NCBI GenBank assembly: GCA_032433595.1
Contig: JASWJB010000387.1
Coordinates: 1-35,499, forward strand
Direction of reading: 5' to 3'
Length of the DNA stretch: 35,499 nucleotides
Source of the DNA: Conoideocrella luteorostrata
Taxonomy: Eukaryota > Ascomycota > Sordariomycetes > Hypocreales > Clavicipitaceae
Shown: piece after piece, positions 20,669 to 31,996 of the stretch
How positions within the stretch are numbered: the first letter of the stretch is position 1
Layout of the letters: each line of letters begins with the position of its first letter
Notes under the pieces: generated by a model
The model's database searches: none
Told to the model about the DNA's origin: nothing
What the model saw: only the letters and a program-made list of their open reading frames with translations
Position numbers and translations under genes: made by a program

Positions 20669-23392
20669 TTACACGGCAATCAGTGCAGCAACAGCAATGG
20701 CGAAAGCAGTGGCAGGGCCGACGAATGCAGCTCCGGCAGTGGCGGGAGGAGTATTGCTTGGCTGGGGGTTTCCACCACCTCCGCCAGTCGTCTCGGGAGG
20801 ACTGGTGGGCTGAGGGTTGCCACCGGAGGGAGGAGGAGGATTACCGCCGTTTCCACCAGTTGGCTGAGGGTTGCCACCGGATGGAGGAGGAGGATTACCG
20901 CCGTTGCCGCCGGTGGGCTGGGGGTTACCACCAGAAGGAGGAGGAGGGGGAGGATTACCGCCGTTTCCTCCAGTTGGTTGAGGGTTACCACCAGACGGAG
21001 GAGGGTTTCCACCGTTACTTCCGCTTGGCTGGGGCTGCACGGGAATGGTTACGAATGTGGTCTCGCATGATGTAGTGGTAGCAGCTGGAGCAGATGTCTG
21101 GCCACCAGTGGGCTTGGTGGTAGGGACGACAACAGTTCCGGTCTCAGTCTCGCCAGGCGTTGAAGTACCGCTAGGAGCAGACGTTTGGCTGCCGGTGGGC
21201 TTGGTAGCGGTCTCGGTCTCACAGGGCGTAGTAGTGCCTTCGTGACCAGTAGTAGTAGGTGTCTGAGCAGAGGTAGTGCTAACTCCAGGTCCGGAGGTGG
21301 TAGGCTTTTGAACGGTGGTGGTGGCTCCAGGGATAGTGGTCGTCTCGGTGTCGCAAGGAGTTGAGGTTGTGCCGCCAGGAGCAGAGGTAGTCTCTGTAGC
21401 CTTAGTGGTGGTGTCTCCGGGAGCTGAGGTCGTAGTAGTGCCGGCAGCAGTAGACGTAGTTTCAGTTGCCTTGGTGGTTGTGCCTCCAGGGGCAGTAGTG
21501 GTTTCGGTCTCGGTGCAGGGAGAAGTAGTTCCGGTAGCTGTGGTGGTAGTTCCTCCAGGGGCGGAGGTCGTCGTAGTGCCGCCCGGGGAAGAAGTCGTTC
21601 CAGTACCGGAAGTAGTTCCAGTGGCGGAGGTGGTTCCGGAGGCAGAAGTGGTTCCGGGAGCAGAAGTAGTTCCGGAGGCAGAGGTGGTTCCAGGAGCAGA
21701 AGTCGTTCCGGGAGCAGAAGTCGTTCCAGTAGCAGAGGTGGTTCCAGGGGCAGAAGTAGTTTCAGTCTCAGTGCAAGGAGAAGTCGTTCCTGGAGTAGAA
21801 GTCGTTCCGGGAGCAGAAGTCGTTCCAGGAGCAGAAGTAGTTTCAGTCTCAGTGCAAGGAGAAGTCGTTCCTGGAGCAGAAGTCGTTCCTGGAGCAGAAG
21901 TCGTTCCGGGAGCAGAAGTAGTTCCAGTAGCAGAGGTGGTTCCAGGAGCAGAAGTAGTTTCGGTCTCAGTGCAAGGAGAAGTCGTTCCTGGAGCAGAAGT
22001 CGTTCCTGGAGCAGAAGTCGTTCCTGGAGCAGAAGTCGTTCCGGGAGCAGAAGTAGTTCCAGTAGCAGAGGTGGTTCCAGGAGCAGAAGTAGTTTCGGTC
22101 TCAGTGCAAGGAGAAGTCGTTCCTGGAGCAGAAGTCGTTCCTGGAGCAGAAGTCGTTCCTGGAGCAGAAGTCGTTCCAGTAGCGGAAGTAGTTCCAGTGG
22201 CAGAAGTAGTCTCCGTCTCAGTGCAAGGAGAAGTAGTTCCAGTAGCTGTGGTAGCGGTTTGAGTGCCTGAAGTGTTGGTACCAGTAGGAGCAGTCGTCGA
22301 CTCAGTCTCGGTCTCACAAGGAGTGGACGTAGTGCCGTGATGCTTCGTTGTGGTAGTGTGATGTCCCTTGGTAGTGCTCTCAGTCTCAGTGCAGGGTTCC
22401 TCAGAAGTCGTGGAGTGATGCTTCTTGGTTGTTGTGTGATGTCCCTTGGTAGTGGTCTCGGTCTCAGTGCAAGGCTCCTCGGAGGTCGTGGTGTGATGCT
22501 TCTTGGTTGTAGTGCCGTGGTGCTTCGTGGTGGTCTCGGTCTCAGTGCAGGGTTCCTCAGAAGTTGTCGTGTGATGGTCCTTGGTTGTAGGCTCAGTCTC
22601 AGTACAGGGCTCCTCAGAAGTTGTCGTGTGATGCTTCTTGGTTGTCGTGTGATGGTCCCTGGTCGTGGGCTCAGTCTCAGTACAGGGCTCCTCAGAAGTT
22701 GTCGTGCGATGCTTCTTGGTTGTCGTGTGATGGTCCCTGGTCGTGGGCTCAGTCTCAGTACAGGGCTCCTCAGAAGTTGTCGTGTGATGATCCTTGGTCT
22801 TAGTCTCAGTCTCGGTGCAAGGCTCTTCGGAGGTAGTGGTACCAGGTTTACCCTTATCAATACAGTTGGCCTCGTTAAATTCGGTCTGAGCTTGCTTCAA
22901 CACCTCGACCAGGCCGGCAGCCAGATTCTTAGCAATGCCCTGTCCGAGGCCTGGGACCTTGGATACAGTGACATCAATGAGAGCATTGGAGTAGGTGTTG
23001 ATATCCGTGGTCTGCTTGCGAACTAAGTCGCAGTAGTTTCCGTTTTGAATGACAGCCTTCTTAGCCTTGAGATCGGCCAAAAGTGTCTGGCCTTTACTCT
23101 GCAAAGTCTCAACAGCACCTTTCAGACCGAGAGCATCACCGAGTGACAGCTGCGGTTGAGACTGAACGATACCCTTTCCGTCCTTGATAGTCTGGATAAC
23201 AGCAGAGGCGGCGTCTTCCACAGGCTTGGGATCGGAAGTGAATGACTTCACTGTCCCATCGAGAGCGTCGAGGCCCTGACCAACCTTATCCATCACACCA
23301 GTGATGGCTTTGATATCACGCTCAGCGATAGTAGAGTCAATGACTCCAGCAGCAACGCTGGAGGCCAGACAGGCAGCCGCGAGAAACTTCAT
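20669..23392 (-). CDS. HsbA-domain mucin-like, GPI-anchored cell-wall protein
   Basis: A single open exon of 907 aa from ATG 23392. A signal peptide (MKFLAAACLASSVAAG) is followed by an HsbA/galactomannoprotein-type helical domain (about residues 22-178). The family includes hydrophobic-surface-binding proteins and wall antigens. Then come three Thr-rich blocks: about 186-365, seven EEPCTETE units spaced by TTK/HHTTT stretches; about 366-640, TTSAPG units with six SPCTETET units; and a mixed block with more Cys-Glu/Asp-Thr motifs. A Pro/Gly/Asn block (about 21035-20756) of GGNPQPTGGNGGNPPPP repeats precedes a GPI-type hydrophobic tail (AAFVGPATAFAIAVAALIAV). Heavy O-glycosylation is expected. 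About 17 cysteines, one per repeat, are unusual in a mucin stalk. Repeat number may vary among strains. An adhesin or surface-coat role is inference. Confidence 0.9.
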   Translation of the reverse strand: MKFLAAACLASSVAAGVIDSTIAERDIKAITGVMDKVGQGLDALDGTVKSFTSDPKPVEDAASAVIQTIKDGKGIVQSQPQLSLGDALGLKGAVETLQSKGQTLLADLKAKKAVIQNGNYCDLVRKQTTDINTYSNALIDVTVSKVPGLGQGIAKNLAAGLVEVLKQAQTEFNEANCIDKGKPGTTTSEEPCTETETKTKDHHTTTSEEPCTETEPTTRDHHTTTKKHRTTTSEEPCTETEPTTRDHHTTTKKHHTTTSEEPCTETEPTTKDHHTTTSEEPCTETETTTKHHGTTTKKHHTTTSEEPCTETETTTKGHHTTTKKHHSTTSEEPCTETESTTKGHHTTTTKHHGTTSTPCETETESTTAPTGTNTSGTQTATTATGTTSPCTETETTSATGTTSATGTTSAPGTTSAPGTTSAPGTTSPCTETETTSAPGTTSATGTTSAPGTTSAPGTTSAPGTTSAPGTTSPCTETETTSAPGTTSATGTTSAPGTTSAPGTTSAPGTTSPCTETETTSAPGTTSAPGTTSTPGTTSPCTETETTSAPGTTSATGTTSAPGTTSAPGTTSASGTTSAPGTTSASGTTSATGTTSGTGTTSSPGGTTTTSAPGGTTTTATGTTSPCTETETTTAPGGTTTKATETTSTAAGTTTTSAPGDTTTKATETTSAPGGTTSTPCDTETTTIPGATTTVQKPTTSGPGVSTTSAQTPTTTGHEGTTTPCETETATKPTGSQTSAPSGTSTPGETETGTVVVPTTKPTGGQTSAPAATTTSCETTFVTIPVQPQPSGSNGGNPPPSGGNPQPTGGNGGNPPPPPPSGGNPQPTGGNGGNPPPPSGGNPQPTGGNGGNPPPPSGGNPQPTSPPETTGGGGGNPQPSNTPPATAGAAFVGPATAFAIAVAALIAV
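20756..21035 (-). repeat. Pro/Gly/Asn coding repeat block
   Basis: Within the HsbA-mucin gene, repeated units translate to variants of PPPSGGNPQPTGGNGGN, about four to five copies. They differ from the Thr-rich blocks upstream and sit next to the GPI signal. Confidence 0.8.
21480..22840 (-). repeat. Thr-rich coding repeat blocks with Cys-Thr-Glu-Thr-Glu units
   Basis: Two adjoining in-frame repeat fields of the HsbA-mucin gene: at the high-coordinate end, EEPCTETE units with His/Lys/Thr spacers; at the low-coordinate end, TTSAPG/TTSATG hexapeptides broken by SPCTETET units. DNA identity between units is high (repeated GGAGCAGAAGTCGTTCC on the + strand), so copy number is likely to vary and assembly collapse is possible. 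Confidence 0.85.
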
Positions 23393-23564
23393 TTTGATGT
23401 GAAGCCCGGAACAGTGCTCTTGGTACGAAATTAAAAATAAAGAAACGAGTGACTAGAAGTTAAAAAACTTCAACAGCTTGAGCAGCTGAGAGCGGACTTT
23501 AGGCGCAGAAAGAGATAGAAACACTAACGCGTTGGGACAGTTGCGTTCAGCTACTCAGTTAGTA

Positions 23565-23572
23565 TTATATAA
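23565..23572 (-). promoter_or_regulatory. TATA-like box upstream of HsbA-mucin gene
   Basis: TTATATAA lies about 170 bp upstream of the ATG on the coding strand, the only clear TATA-like sequence in the first 200 bp. Weak evidence. Confidence 0.3.
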
Positions 23573-24151
23573 CTCTGGGCAGCTGATTGAGAGCTGTGGC
23601 TACATGGTTTTGACCAGGGTATTGCATCTCGAGTCCAAGAGAACGAGTGGATGCCTGTCAACTAGCACGGAGGAGTCAGGGACTATGGCATATTGTGCAT
23701 GGGAAGTTGTTTTTCTTTGCCATCAAGCAGCACGATGTCACCACGTTTTTGATACTAATGCAAGCCTCACAAAGGTGGGACCAGGGAGCCGACACTTCAT
23801 GGCTTTTGAAGAGGGGACACCATGGTATCCAGTCCTGACTAGACGATCAATGGCGGTCCAAGTCATGAGAAGAGCTGATTCGGTGGCTGACAACTTTTCA
23901 AAAGATTCAGCTCTTGAAGTGACTGATGGGAAATTCCGATCCCTTTTCTAAGCACATATTAAAATACCGTGCAGATTGAAGAGAGATGACATATGGAACG
24001 ATTCCGCGATAACACGATACGGAAGATGCCAGTGGAACTGAGAATCATGGGTATTGTAGTATTCCATATGGAGAAGGTGCAAAGGAAAAAGTAAGCTCAG
24101 TCAGTCTTGCGAGGTGTTTACTAGTATGAGCGTGGTCGGCCCGTGTCCCAC

Positions 24152-24242
24152 ATACTGTATTGTACTGTACTGTACGGAGTACTATATTACTCGTTATATT
24201 ATTGTGTTGCACTCCGTATGGTTTGCGGAGTACGTATTGTAC
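24152..24242. repeat. Imperfect inverted-repeat cluster of GTACGGAGTAC/ACTCCGTAT units
   Basis: A run of TGTAC units leads into GTACGGAGTAC (24172-24182). After an AT-rich loop come ACTCCGTAT (24211-24219) and GCGGAGTACGTATTGTAC (from about 24225). The outer ATTGTAC and GTACAAT ends are also inverted, so a hairpin is possible. No flanking target-site duplication was identified. Confidence 0.45.
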
Positions 24243-27235
24243 AATCCCGTCATGCCGGCCACGTCCGAGCAAAATTCTAGTCGAAATGATTCTGCACGCA
24301 GAGCCTGGGTTGGTATTGTATCCATCCGATGACGGGGATCTTCGCCGGAGTTGCCCATATCGTTAGAATTTCTCAGCCGCCAACCATGGATGTGGCTGCT
24401 CCGGAGATTGTCAGGGGCACGCTATCCAAGAACTTCTGCCAGGCTGAACTGTAGAGGCTACTGGTGAAGCTCAGCTATAATCAGGCTTTACCTCGTTTGG
24501 CTGTGGCTTGGTTCGTGGCGGTTCCCGGCACATCGGTGACGACGCCAGAACGATTGGCGACGAGATGCTTCGTCTTGGAGGAAAGGATGGGCTAGACAGA
24601 GTGAGAGATAATGACAACGACAGTGCGTGTTTGACAAAGTCTCAGAATTGTTGCTACCGGATGGGTTCTGCAATCGTGTCTCGTACGGGACCATCACCCG
24701 CACAACCCACACCCCGCGCCGCTTGTCGTCGTGCTAGCCAGCCACTGCGGGTGTTCGCTTGGGTCATCGTGGGGAGAAAAGGAGGCAAGGGAGGAGAGTG
24801 CTGCGTACTCCGTAGGGTGAATGTTTTGTTTGGTCCGTCGGCCGTCGGTAAGCAGGGCACGGCAAGCAGAGCGAGGAGCATCTGGCGGAGCTCCATTGTA
24901 AAATTTTCTTGTGCCTGGCACCTGGCATCAGCCCTAAACGGAATAGTCTGCCCACTCGCTTACGACCAGATTGTGCAATAGCAACCCCGTCATTACCAGT
25001 ACAATTGGCTGGCAACTAGCCGGAAGGGTTCAAGTGCTGTTCATGGGCTGTTCATGGGCTTGTTTCGAGGCCGTTCTATTGCTATTAATACCACGCCTGC
25101 TCTTTGCAGCTGATCTGGGTGTTTGCATCTACGGTACGGAGTACTTCGTACACAAGTTGAGCATAATCAGGTCGTAATGGACGCTGTCCTTCTCTGGAGC
25201 GCCAGGTCTCGGCACGGTGAAGCCACACTGACGTGACTTGCACGTGTGTGCCCGTGTGTGCATAGCTTCTGCGCTATTGCTGCATTGCCCCTGCATTAGA
25301 TAACTCATGGTCAACTTGCAGGACTCAAATGTGGACCTTTTGTCATACTGAATGGAGTAGCATGTCATGCCGTGTCAGTCAACGTGCTTCGGTTATCGCC
25401 CAAGGTCCTCAGACAGTGTAGCTAGCTCCAAGATGTACTGGTAGTTTGTCTCTGGCATGGACTGTTTGCTTGTTAAGGAAACAAAACAAAAGACTGCGCC
25501 ACCAGTCCAGATGTGCAACCCCCTTGCACCTTTCCCCCCTGCCGCTCTAAGATAATTGGCAAATCTTATGGCCACAAGGATCCCCAGGCGGGCTTTTGGT
25601 TTTCCACAGGGCGCGGCATCAAATGGGGAGGGATGGGGAGTTGACGTTGATAAGTTGAAGTTCTCTTTAGTCCGGGTCTCGGACCTTCAAAATTAATTGC
25701 TATTTACAGAATATGGAGTATTGTACAGGGTGCGGATGTGATGAGTTTTGATGAGGTGCATGTGAGTTTCTTTACACCGTGGAGCAGCATATCATATCTT
25801 GTGGCCATCAGTGCAATACGAACCAGCCTGACCTCACATCTTATGGCACTGTACGGAGTATGGTAATACCACTGGCCAACTGCGGTTAAAATGAGCCGTT
25901 TCGCTTATTGCCAGTCATCACACAGGATAACCTTTTCAAGTAGGCAGCTGGGCCTTGCATCCTTGATTTGCAAGAGCGGCAACGAAGCAAGTGTGACAAC
26001 AGTGAGAATGAGATATTTGGAAGTCATCTCGGAGAGTGTTGACGCGAAAACACGTAACTGTTGTGGATGAATTTAAGTTTGGCTGACGGACCCTGACAAA
26101 ATAACAGAAGCAATGACAGGTATGTATGATTTTTATGGTATTGCCTGTCGTCTCCTCAAATTGGACGGCTGGAGCGACCATACCCCGCCAACTTGTCATG
26201 TCATCATGTCTCGGTGTCCTTGATAATCTTGTACATAATCAATTCTCGTTTTCATGCTTGTGGCATTCCAAGTGGTCCTATTCCTGCAGACCTCCATCCG
26301 CGGACAGATGGGAAATAAAACTGGCTCACAAAGTGGGCACAAAAGGAGTGTAGGACGGCGCTTTAGTCTCATTCTTCTGTCCGAAATCTCGATGCTATCT
26401 ACAATCGAATACTCCCGATGAGAACGTTTTGTGACTATGAGAAGAACGAGCCAAGATTCACGTCAACCCACATCATTCCGCGTCAGTCTCGAAAACTCTA
26501 CCTTGGTTTTATGCCAGGGGCAACTATAATTGGCGAAGATATATCCGACTTCGGATAGATTTCGAGGCGTGTCTTCCTGCTAGTGTCTGGAACCTGCAAT
26601 AAATGTTGGTATAACTAATGATACGCCTGAAAGCTACAGCTAAGGTACGGTGGACCCATTTTGACTAACTGCATAAGCCCCTTAATTGTCTGAGATATGG
26701 AAGAGCATACTACGGAGTGCAGAGCAAAAAATAGCACGATCGTAGCGTTCGGCTCTACTTGGAAGCTGCCTGTTGGTGTATACGAAATGGAAAAGTTTTT
26801 GCAGCATGAGTTCAACAGTCAGCGTAATTGCAATGTTTGCACAGCTGTGGCTGTTTCACTGCTTTTTTTGCATGTACGGACTCTGCACGGATCAAGCATT
26901 CCACTTTTCTGCATCCTGCCAATGACATTCGAAGCGCGTTGAACGCGTCACAGTGTAGCCACGTATCATCCTTATCGATAACCGCCTCATTCACGATCTC
27001 AGTGGCGACATTATCACAAAGACGTCGTCTCGCCCTGGACGTCTAACTACCACATTGACACAATTAACGTCTCTTTGCCTATAGAATACTCGCGTTTTTC
27101 ACTTGTACTGGTCGAGCAAACCTCTCTGCTTGCCATTTACATGCTGGGACGGTTGCCAGGTGCTGAATGAACAGCGTAGATGCCCGTGTCTCGGTTGCCT
27201 GATGACTCGCGAGCCCGGGGGTGGAATAGGAAACC

Positions 27236-30200
27236 ATGGAGAGCATAGAGCACATCGTGGAGGAGTTGACCGTCCAGCAGGTTATACTCGAATCCATGGC
27301 AGATGAAACATGGGATGGAATCGCAAAAGAAAGGCAAGAAGTCACAGACAAGATTGAAGAGTTGAACCTACTGCTTAGGCAAATGGAACGAAATCAGCCA
27401 CGCACCAGTGATAATGGTCGGTTTACCCATGCCCTTAACAGCTTTGTGATATGCCGCTCAAGGATTTAAAATGCACGCGTTCCGTTTGCGTTATTACTTA
27501 TTGAAAACTAATACGTTTGCTGTTGTTCAGATGCTGCCACATCCAGCTTTGGCGATTCAACCCTTTCTGGTCCCTCATCATGTAAGCGTCCCATTGTGAG
27601 TTTTGTGGGTTTATGCACAGCCCTTTATCTCAAGCTAGCAAGACGGAACATCGAGTTGCACAGGTACATTACAAAGATTCTTGTGCTCCAAGCCGCAGAA
27701 GTGGACTGTTCAACTAGCATGCGCAGTACGGCGATGCACTGTTAAATTTAACAGTGACAGGTGCCTAACTTATTGCCATCTGGCGGCCACTTGTACCATC
27801 TGTCCTAGCTTGAAAGCACCGTCACGTTCTTCATCTGGACCGACGATCCAGATTCGCTACATATTTTCCTCATGATCCACGATCCATCTCGTCGTTTACG
27901 GCCTTCCTTTTGACCGCGCTGACAAGTTTAATACCAGACTCGCGACCTGAGCCAAGGACCCCTGCTTTGCCAGCTGGTCGTTCGATCAACATGGAAACGC
28001 CCCAACGAGACGATGATCCATGGAGTAGCCCACTATCTCTGCCTAGCAGGAAGCGAGAGCTTGTTGAGGCCGAGTCTGATATCACGGAGAGCCGGAATAA
28101 GTCTCGACGGACCACTCCGGTTCCGGGTGGCAACCATGTGTCTCCATTCTTTACACAACGAACGGAACCTGCCTTTCGCGAAGAGATTCACATGATCGAC
28201 CTTACTGGGTATGTCTTTTGTCTATACTTGAACCAGTGGGTATGCTAACTAGCGCAGGGACGATACCGAATCGGATGCTTTGGCCATTTCGCAACAAGTC
28301 CGTCAGACGAAACGCCTAGAACAAGAAAACCTGGATAGGCAGTTGGCTTTGAAACTTTCCGGCGAAGCCTTGGATGAGGCACCCTCATCTGACCCCCCTG
28401 GGGCTTCGAATGAGGCCTATGCAGGAAGATCTTTTTTCTCGAAAATGATGGACACTCAGCGTTCGAATGCCAGGGGACCAACAGACCGTACCCACAGTCC
28501 AATGCAATCGATGGATGCCCCTACAGTTGCGATGCCTGGAGCATATGACCCAAGCTGGGACTCCACCGGTCAATGGCAGCACGGAACGCCTGCTCCTGCC
28601 TTCAATATCCCTGGTGTAAGTCTACCCATGAGTAGGGGCCCTCTTAAATACCTGGTTCTGTCACCGAGCCAGAGACCTGGCCTGCAGCAAGATAATAACA
28701 GATCTGCACAGCGATCCAGCCCCCAAAGTCAGATGGCATTAAACGCTCGGCAACGGGCTATGGCGCAAGCAATAAAGTTCGCCCACGCACAAAGGCCACC
28801 GGGCCATAGTGGCAGCAGCATATCTAGCATCATTGATCATACTGCCTCATATGACTACGCGAATGGCGTAGATCAACATGGCAACCTATTTAATAGTCGT
28901 CTGACAAATGTCCTCACAGATGATTATGAGTCAGCAGTAACCGGAAAGGAATTAGATGATTTGTTGAAGAACATTCGGCCGGATATAGAGATCCCTGAGC
29001 ACAATCGAGAGATTAGACTGGAAGGATTGAGGTGCCCTCTTTACCGCCATCAAGGAGTTGCCCTGACATGGATGAAGCAAATGGAAGAAGGTACCAACAA
29101 AGGAGGTATTTTAGCAGATGATATGGGGTTAGGGAAGACTGTTTCTACCCTTGCTCTTATACTCGCCAATCCAAGCACTTGTCGCCCCAAAGTAAGTCTC
29201 ATCCACTTACAATAAACCCAAGCTATCAATCCGCTGACAAGGACAGACCAACTTGATTATCGGGCCCCTTTCTCTGGTTCGTCAGTGGGAGGAAGAAATC
29301 AAAAAAAAGATCAGATTTACAAGCCAACTTAGTGTGTTTGTGTATCACAACAGAAAGCCCGGGACAGTAACGACCCATAGCCTGCTTAAATATGATGTCG
29401 TCCTTACTACATACGGTACCATAGCACAAGATTTCCGACGTTATGCTGAATTCAACGAAAAAAATAAGCATAGGAACATTGATTTCAATGATAGATCATA
29501 CGGATCGACGTTCCCTTTGTTTCATCAGGAAAAGGCGATGTTTCATCGAGTCATTCTAGACGAGGCGCAATGTATCAAAAATAGGCGTACCAAAACGGCA
29601 GAAGCGTGCCACCATTTGAAAGCCACTTATAAATGGTGTTTAACCGGAACTCCGATGATGAATGGAGTATTGGAGCTCTACTCCCTGCTGAAGTTTCTAA
29701 ACATCAAACCATACAGCTCCTGGGAGCACTTCCGACAGGTAAGAAGGCTTGAAGCTCTTTTCCGTGATAACTCGAAACTTACGTGAGCAATAGGCATTTG
29801 GTGTTCTTTTCGGCATGAAAGGTGACCCTAAAAGTGTCGCCATGAGCAGGCTACGAGCACTACTCAAAGCGGTTATGCTACGTCGAAAGAAGGATTCCAA
29901 ACTTGACGGAAAGCCTATCCTGCAACTGCCGGCCAAGAACGAGCATATTGTGTATGCGGAATTTTCTACGGACGAGCGAGATTTCTACAAGCAGCTGGAG
30001 GAGAAAGCCCAGGTTATGTTCAGCAAATATCTTCGTGAAGGGTCCATCGGGAAGAATTATTCCAACATTCTCGTACTGCTGCTCCGGCTCCGTCAGGCAT
30101 GCTGCCATCCACACCTTAACTTGGACGTGGATGATGCGGCCCCTGCCGTGAGTAATGAAAATATGGAGCAGCTAGTAAAAGACCTTGATAAATTGATTGT

Positions 30201-31380
30201 GGATAGAATCAAGAAGCGAGAAGCATTTGAATGTCCTATCTGTTACGATGCAGTACAATCGCCCTGCTTTTTTATTCCATGCGGACATGATAGCTGCAAG
30301 GATTGCCTGATCCGCATTACTGATAATGCAGTCACGCAAAACATCCGTGAGGGCAACGAAAGCAACAGTGCTAAGTGCCCTGTTTGCCGTGGCTCGTTTG
30401 ACCCTAAAAAATGCTTCACACACGATCTGTTTAAGAAAGTCCATATGCCTGAGACGGTGGAGAAACTGGAGCCTGTGGATGATGAAAGATGTAGTGAGGA
30501 GGATGAAAGCGACGAGTCAGAGGGCGATGATCTATTTGACGATGATGTCGACAGCAAAGGGAACCTGAAAGGCTTCGTAGTTGAGGACGGGGCTGATGAT
30601 ACCGACGATAATGAGGACAAGGATCTTGTCGACCTTCAAACTTTGACGCGCGAGGCACTCGTAACAAACCAGAAGGAGCGATCGAGACGAGAGGCTAAGA
30701 AGCAGAAGAATAAGAAGAAGGACAAGGGCAAAGGCAAAGAAAAAAAGTCGGATGTGAGACCATCTATGCTGAAGAGTCTACGATTGGAGGCAGTCAAAAA
30801 TCGAGACGCCTACCAAAAGTACATGCGGTATCTACGAAAGACATGGATGCCAGCCGCGAAAGTCACGGAATGCATGGGCCTCCTCCGACAAATCGGCGAA
30901 TCAGGCGATAAGACCATCGTCTTCTCGCAATGGACACTCCTTCTGGATCTTCTAGAAGTAGCAATTTGGCACGAGAAATTCGACTACAGGCCACTACGCT
31001 ACGACGGCAGCATGTCCGGCGACCAGCGTAGCGCTTCTGCGCAGTCCTTCCGGGATAACCCAAAGATCAAAGTCATGCTCGTCTCGCTTCGAGCCGGCAA
31101 TGCGGGTCTCAACCTCACTGTCGCTAACCGAGTCATTATCATGGATCCGTTTTGGAATCCATACATTGAGATGCAAGCCATTGATCGGACGTATCGCATC
31201 GGCCAGATGAAAGAAGTACAAGTATATCGGATTCTGACGCAAAAGACAGTGGAGGATCGTATCGTGCAGCTGCAGGAGAAGAAAAAGGAGATTGTGGAGG
31301 CGGCACTGGATGAAAATGAAAGTATGAAGATTGGACGGTTGAATGTCAACGAGCTCAAGTTCTTGTTCAATACGAATTGA
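27236..31380 (+). CDS. ULS1: Uls1/Ris1-like SNF2 ATPase with RING finger (SUMO-targeted ubiquitin ligase type)
   Basis: Proteins of this class are DNA translocases with ubiquitin-ligase activity that act on SUMO-modified chromatin proteins. Six exons are proposed: 27236-27416, 27531-27581, 27938-28208, 28258-29191, 29247-29738 and 29794-31380. All phases match and sum to 1171 aa. The ATG sits in AAACCATGG. A coiled N terminus comes first. The SUMO-interaction-like MIDLTGDDTESD forms across the exon 3/4 join. The ATPase core has DDMGLGKT (about 455-462), LDEAQCIKN (Walker B, about 584) and LTGTPMMN. A C3HC4 RING (CPICYDAV, PCGHDSCKDC, CPVCRG; about 790-845) is inserted in the core, followed by an acidic and then Lys-rich spacer. 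The C-terminal helicase lobe has TIVFSQW, SLRAGNAGLNLT and QAIDRTYRIGQ. The 356-nt second intron and the 51-nt second exon are the least certain parts. A Rad16/Rad5-like role is the alternative. Confidence 0.9.
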
Positions 31381-31996
31381 GACTAAGGCGAACAGATAAT
31401 TGCAATACCCTTCGGATGGTCTTGGCTTTGGGGGGTTTTTCTCTGTTATTGTTGTTCTTTTTTTCTTTAGCCGCTTTACTTCCTTTTTATATCGGTAGTT
31501 ATCAAGGATGCACATGAGCTTACGGAGCGAATGGGACTCCGGTGCAACGCAAAGCGTCGTCCCAGCGACCTAGATACATAAATTTTGCTAGCCACGGAGT
31601 ATAATTTAAGGAGAAAGGTCTGGTATTTTGCTACACATGAGCATGTTTCTTACGAAATCAACGTATAAAGTGGTAACTAGTTAGTAACTATTACCTAGAC
31701 TACATGAGTTTATGACGAATGAACATCCGATAGCAACGTCGCACCATACAATCATGAAACAAACCCATGTGACATCATCATCATCATCATCATACCGGGT
31801 ATATTTTGCTATCTTCTTCGCACTTCTTACTTGAGGCTCAAAATTCGAATACCGATCACGAGAATTACTCACTCTCGGTCTCGGTCGACTGTTTCTCTCG
31901 CAACGACTGGGTAAATCCTTCCCAAACCCTAGGATGGTCAAGCCAATACTCCACGGCCTCTTTCATGTCTATCGGTTCGCGCAGTCCACGTTGCTT
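31381..31996. other. Convergent intergenic region of ULS1 and MED17
   Basis: These are 3' flanks of both genes. It contains a T-rich run (about 31435-31490), an ACGGAGTA motif near 31594 and a CAT trinucleotide microsatellite (about 31774-31792). No gene was seen. Confidence 0.45.

Larger units (their letters stand above)
23393..27235. other. Long gene-poor interval (3.8 kb)
   Basis: No recognisable coding domain on either strand. The longest frames (23532-23951 +, 24508-24981 +) lack family features, and the first opens on a TTG. It has the highest density of TACGGAGTA-type motifs in the window (24172-24182, 24211-24219, about 24225, 24806-24814, 25135-25144, 25851-25860), an imperfect inverted-repeat cluster at about 24150-24245, and a short direct duplication of CTGTTCATGGG near 25037-25060. 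It could hold a non-coding RNA or simply long promoters. Confidence 0.4.

Noticed and set aside
21049..22860. Long alternative frames over the mucin repeats (603 codons on the minus strand; 315 codons on the plus strand at 21315-22262)
   Set aside because: They follow from in-frame repeats free of stop codons in other frames. Their products are Leu/Arg/Pro or Val/Glu/Pro monotony with no signal or domain, whereas the 907-aa frame has a signal peptide, HsbA domain and GPI tail.
23532..23951. 139-codon plus-strand frame upstream of the HsbA-mucin gene
   Set aside because: It opens on a TTG, has no known motif and overlaps the likely promoter.
24508..24981. 157-codon plus-strand frame
   Set aside because: Arg/Ser/Cys-rich composition typical of chance frames, with overlapping open frames on the other strand and no family features.
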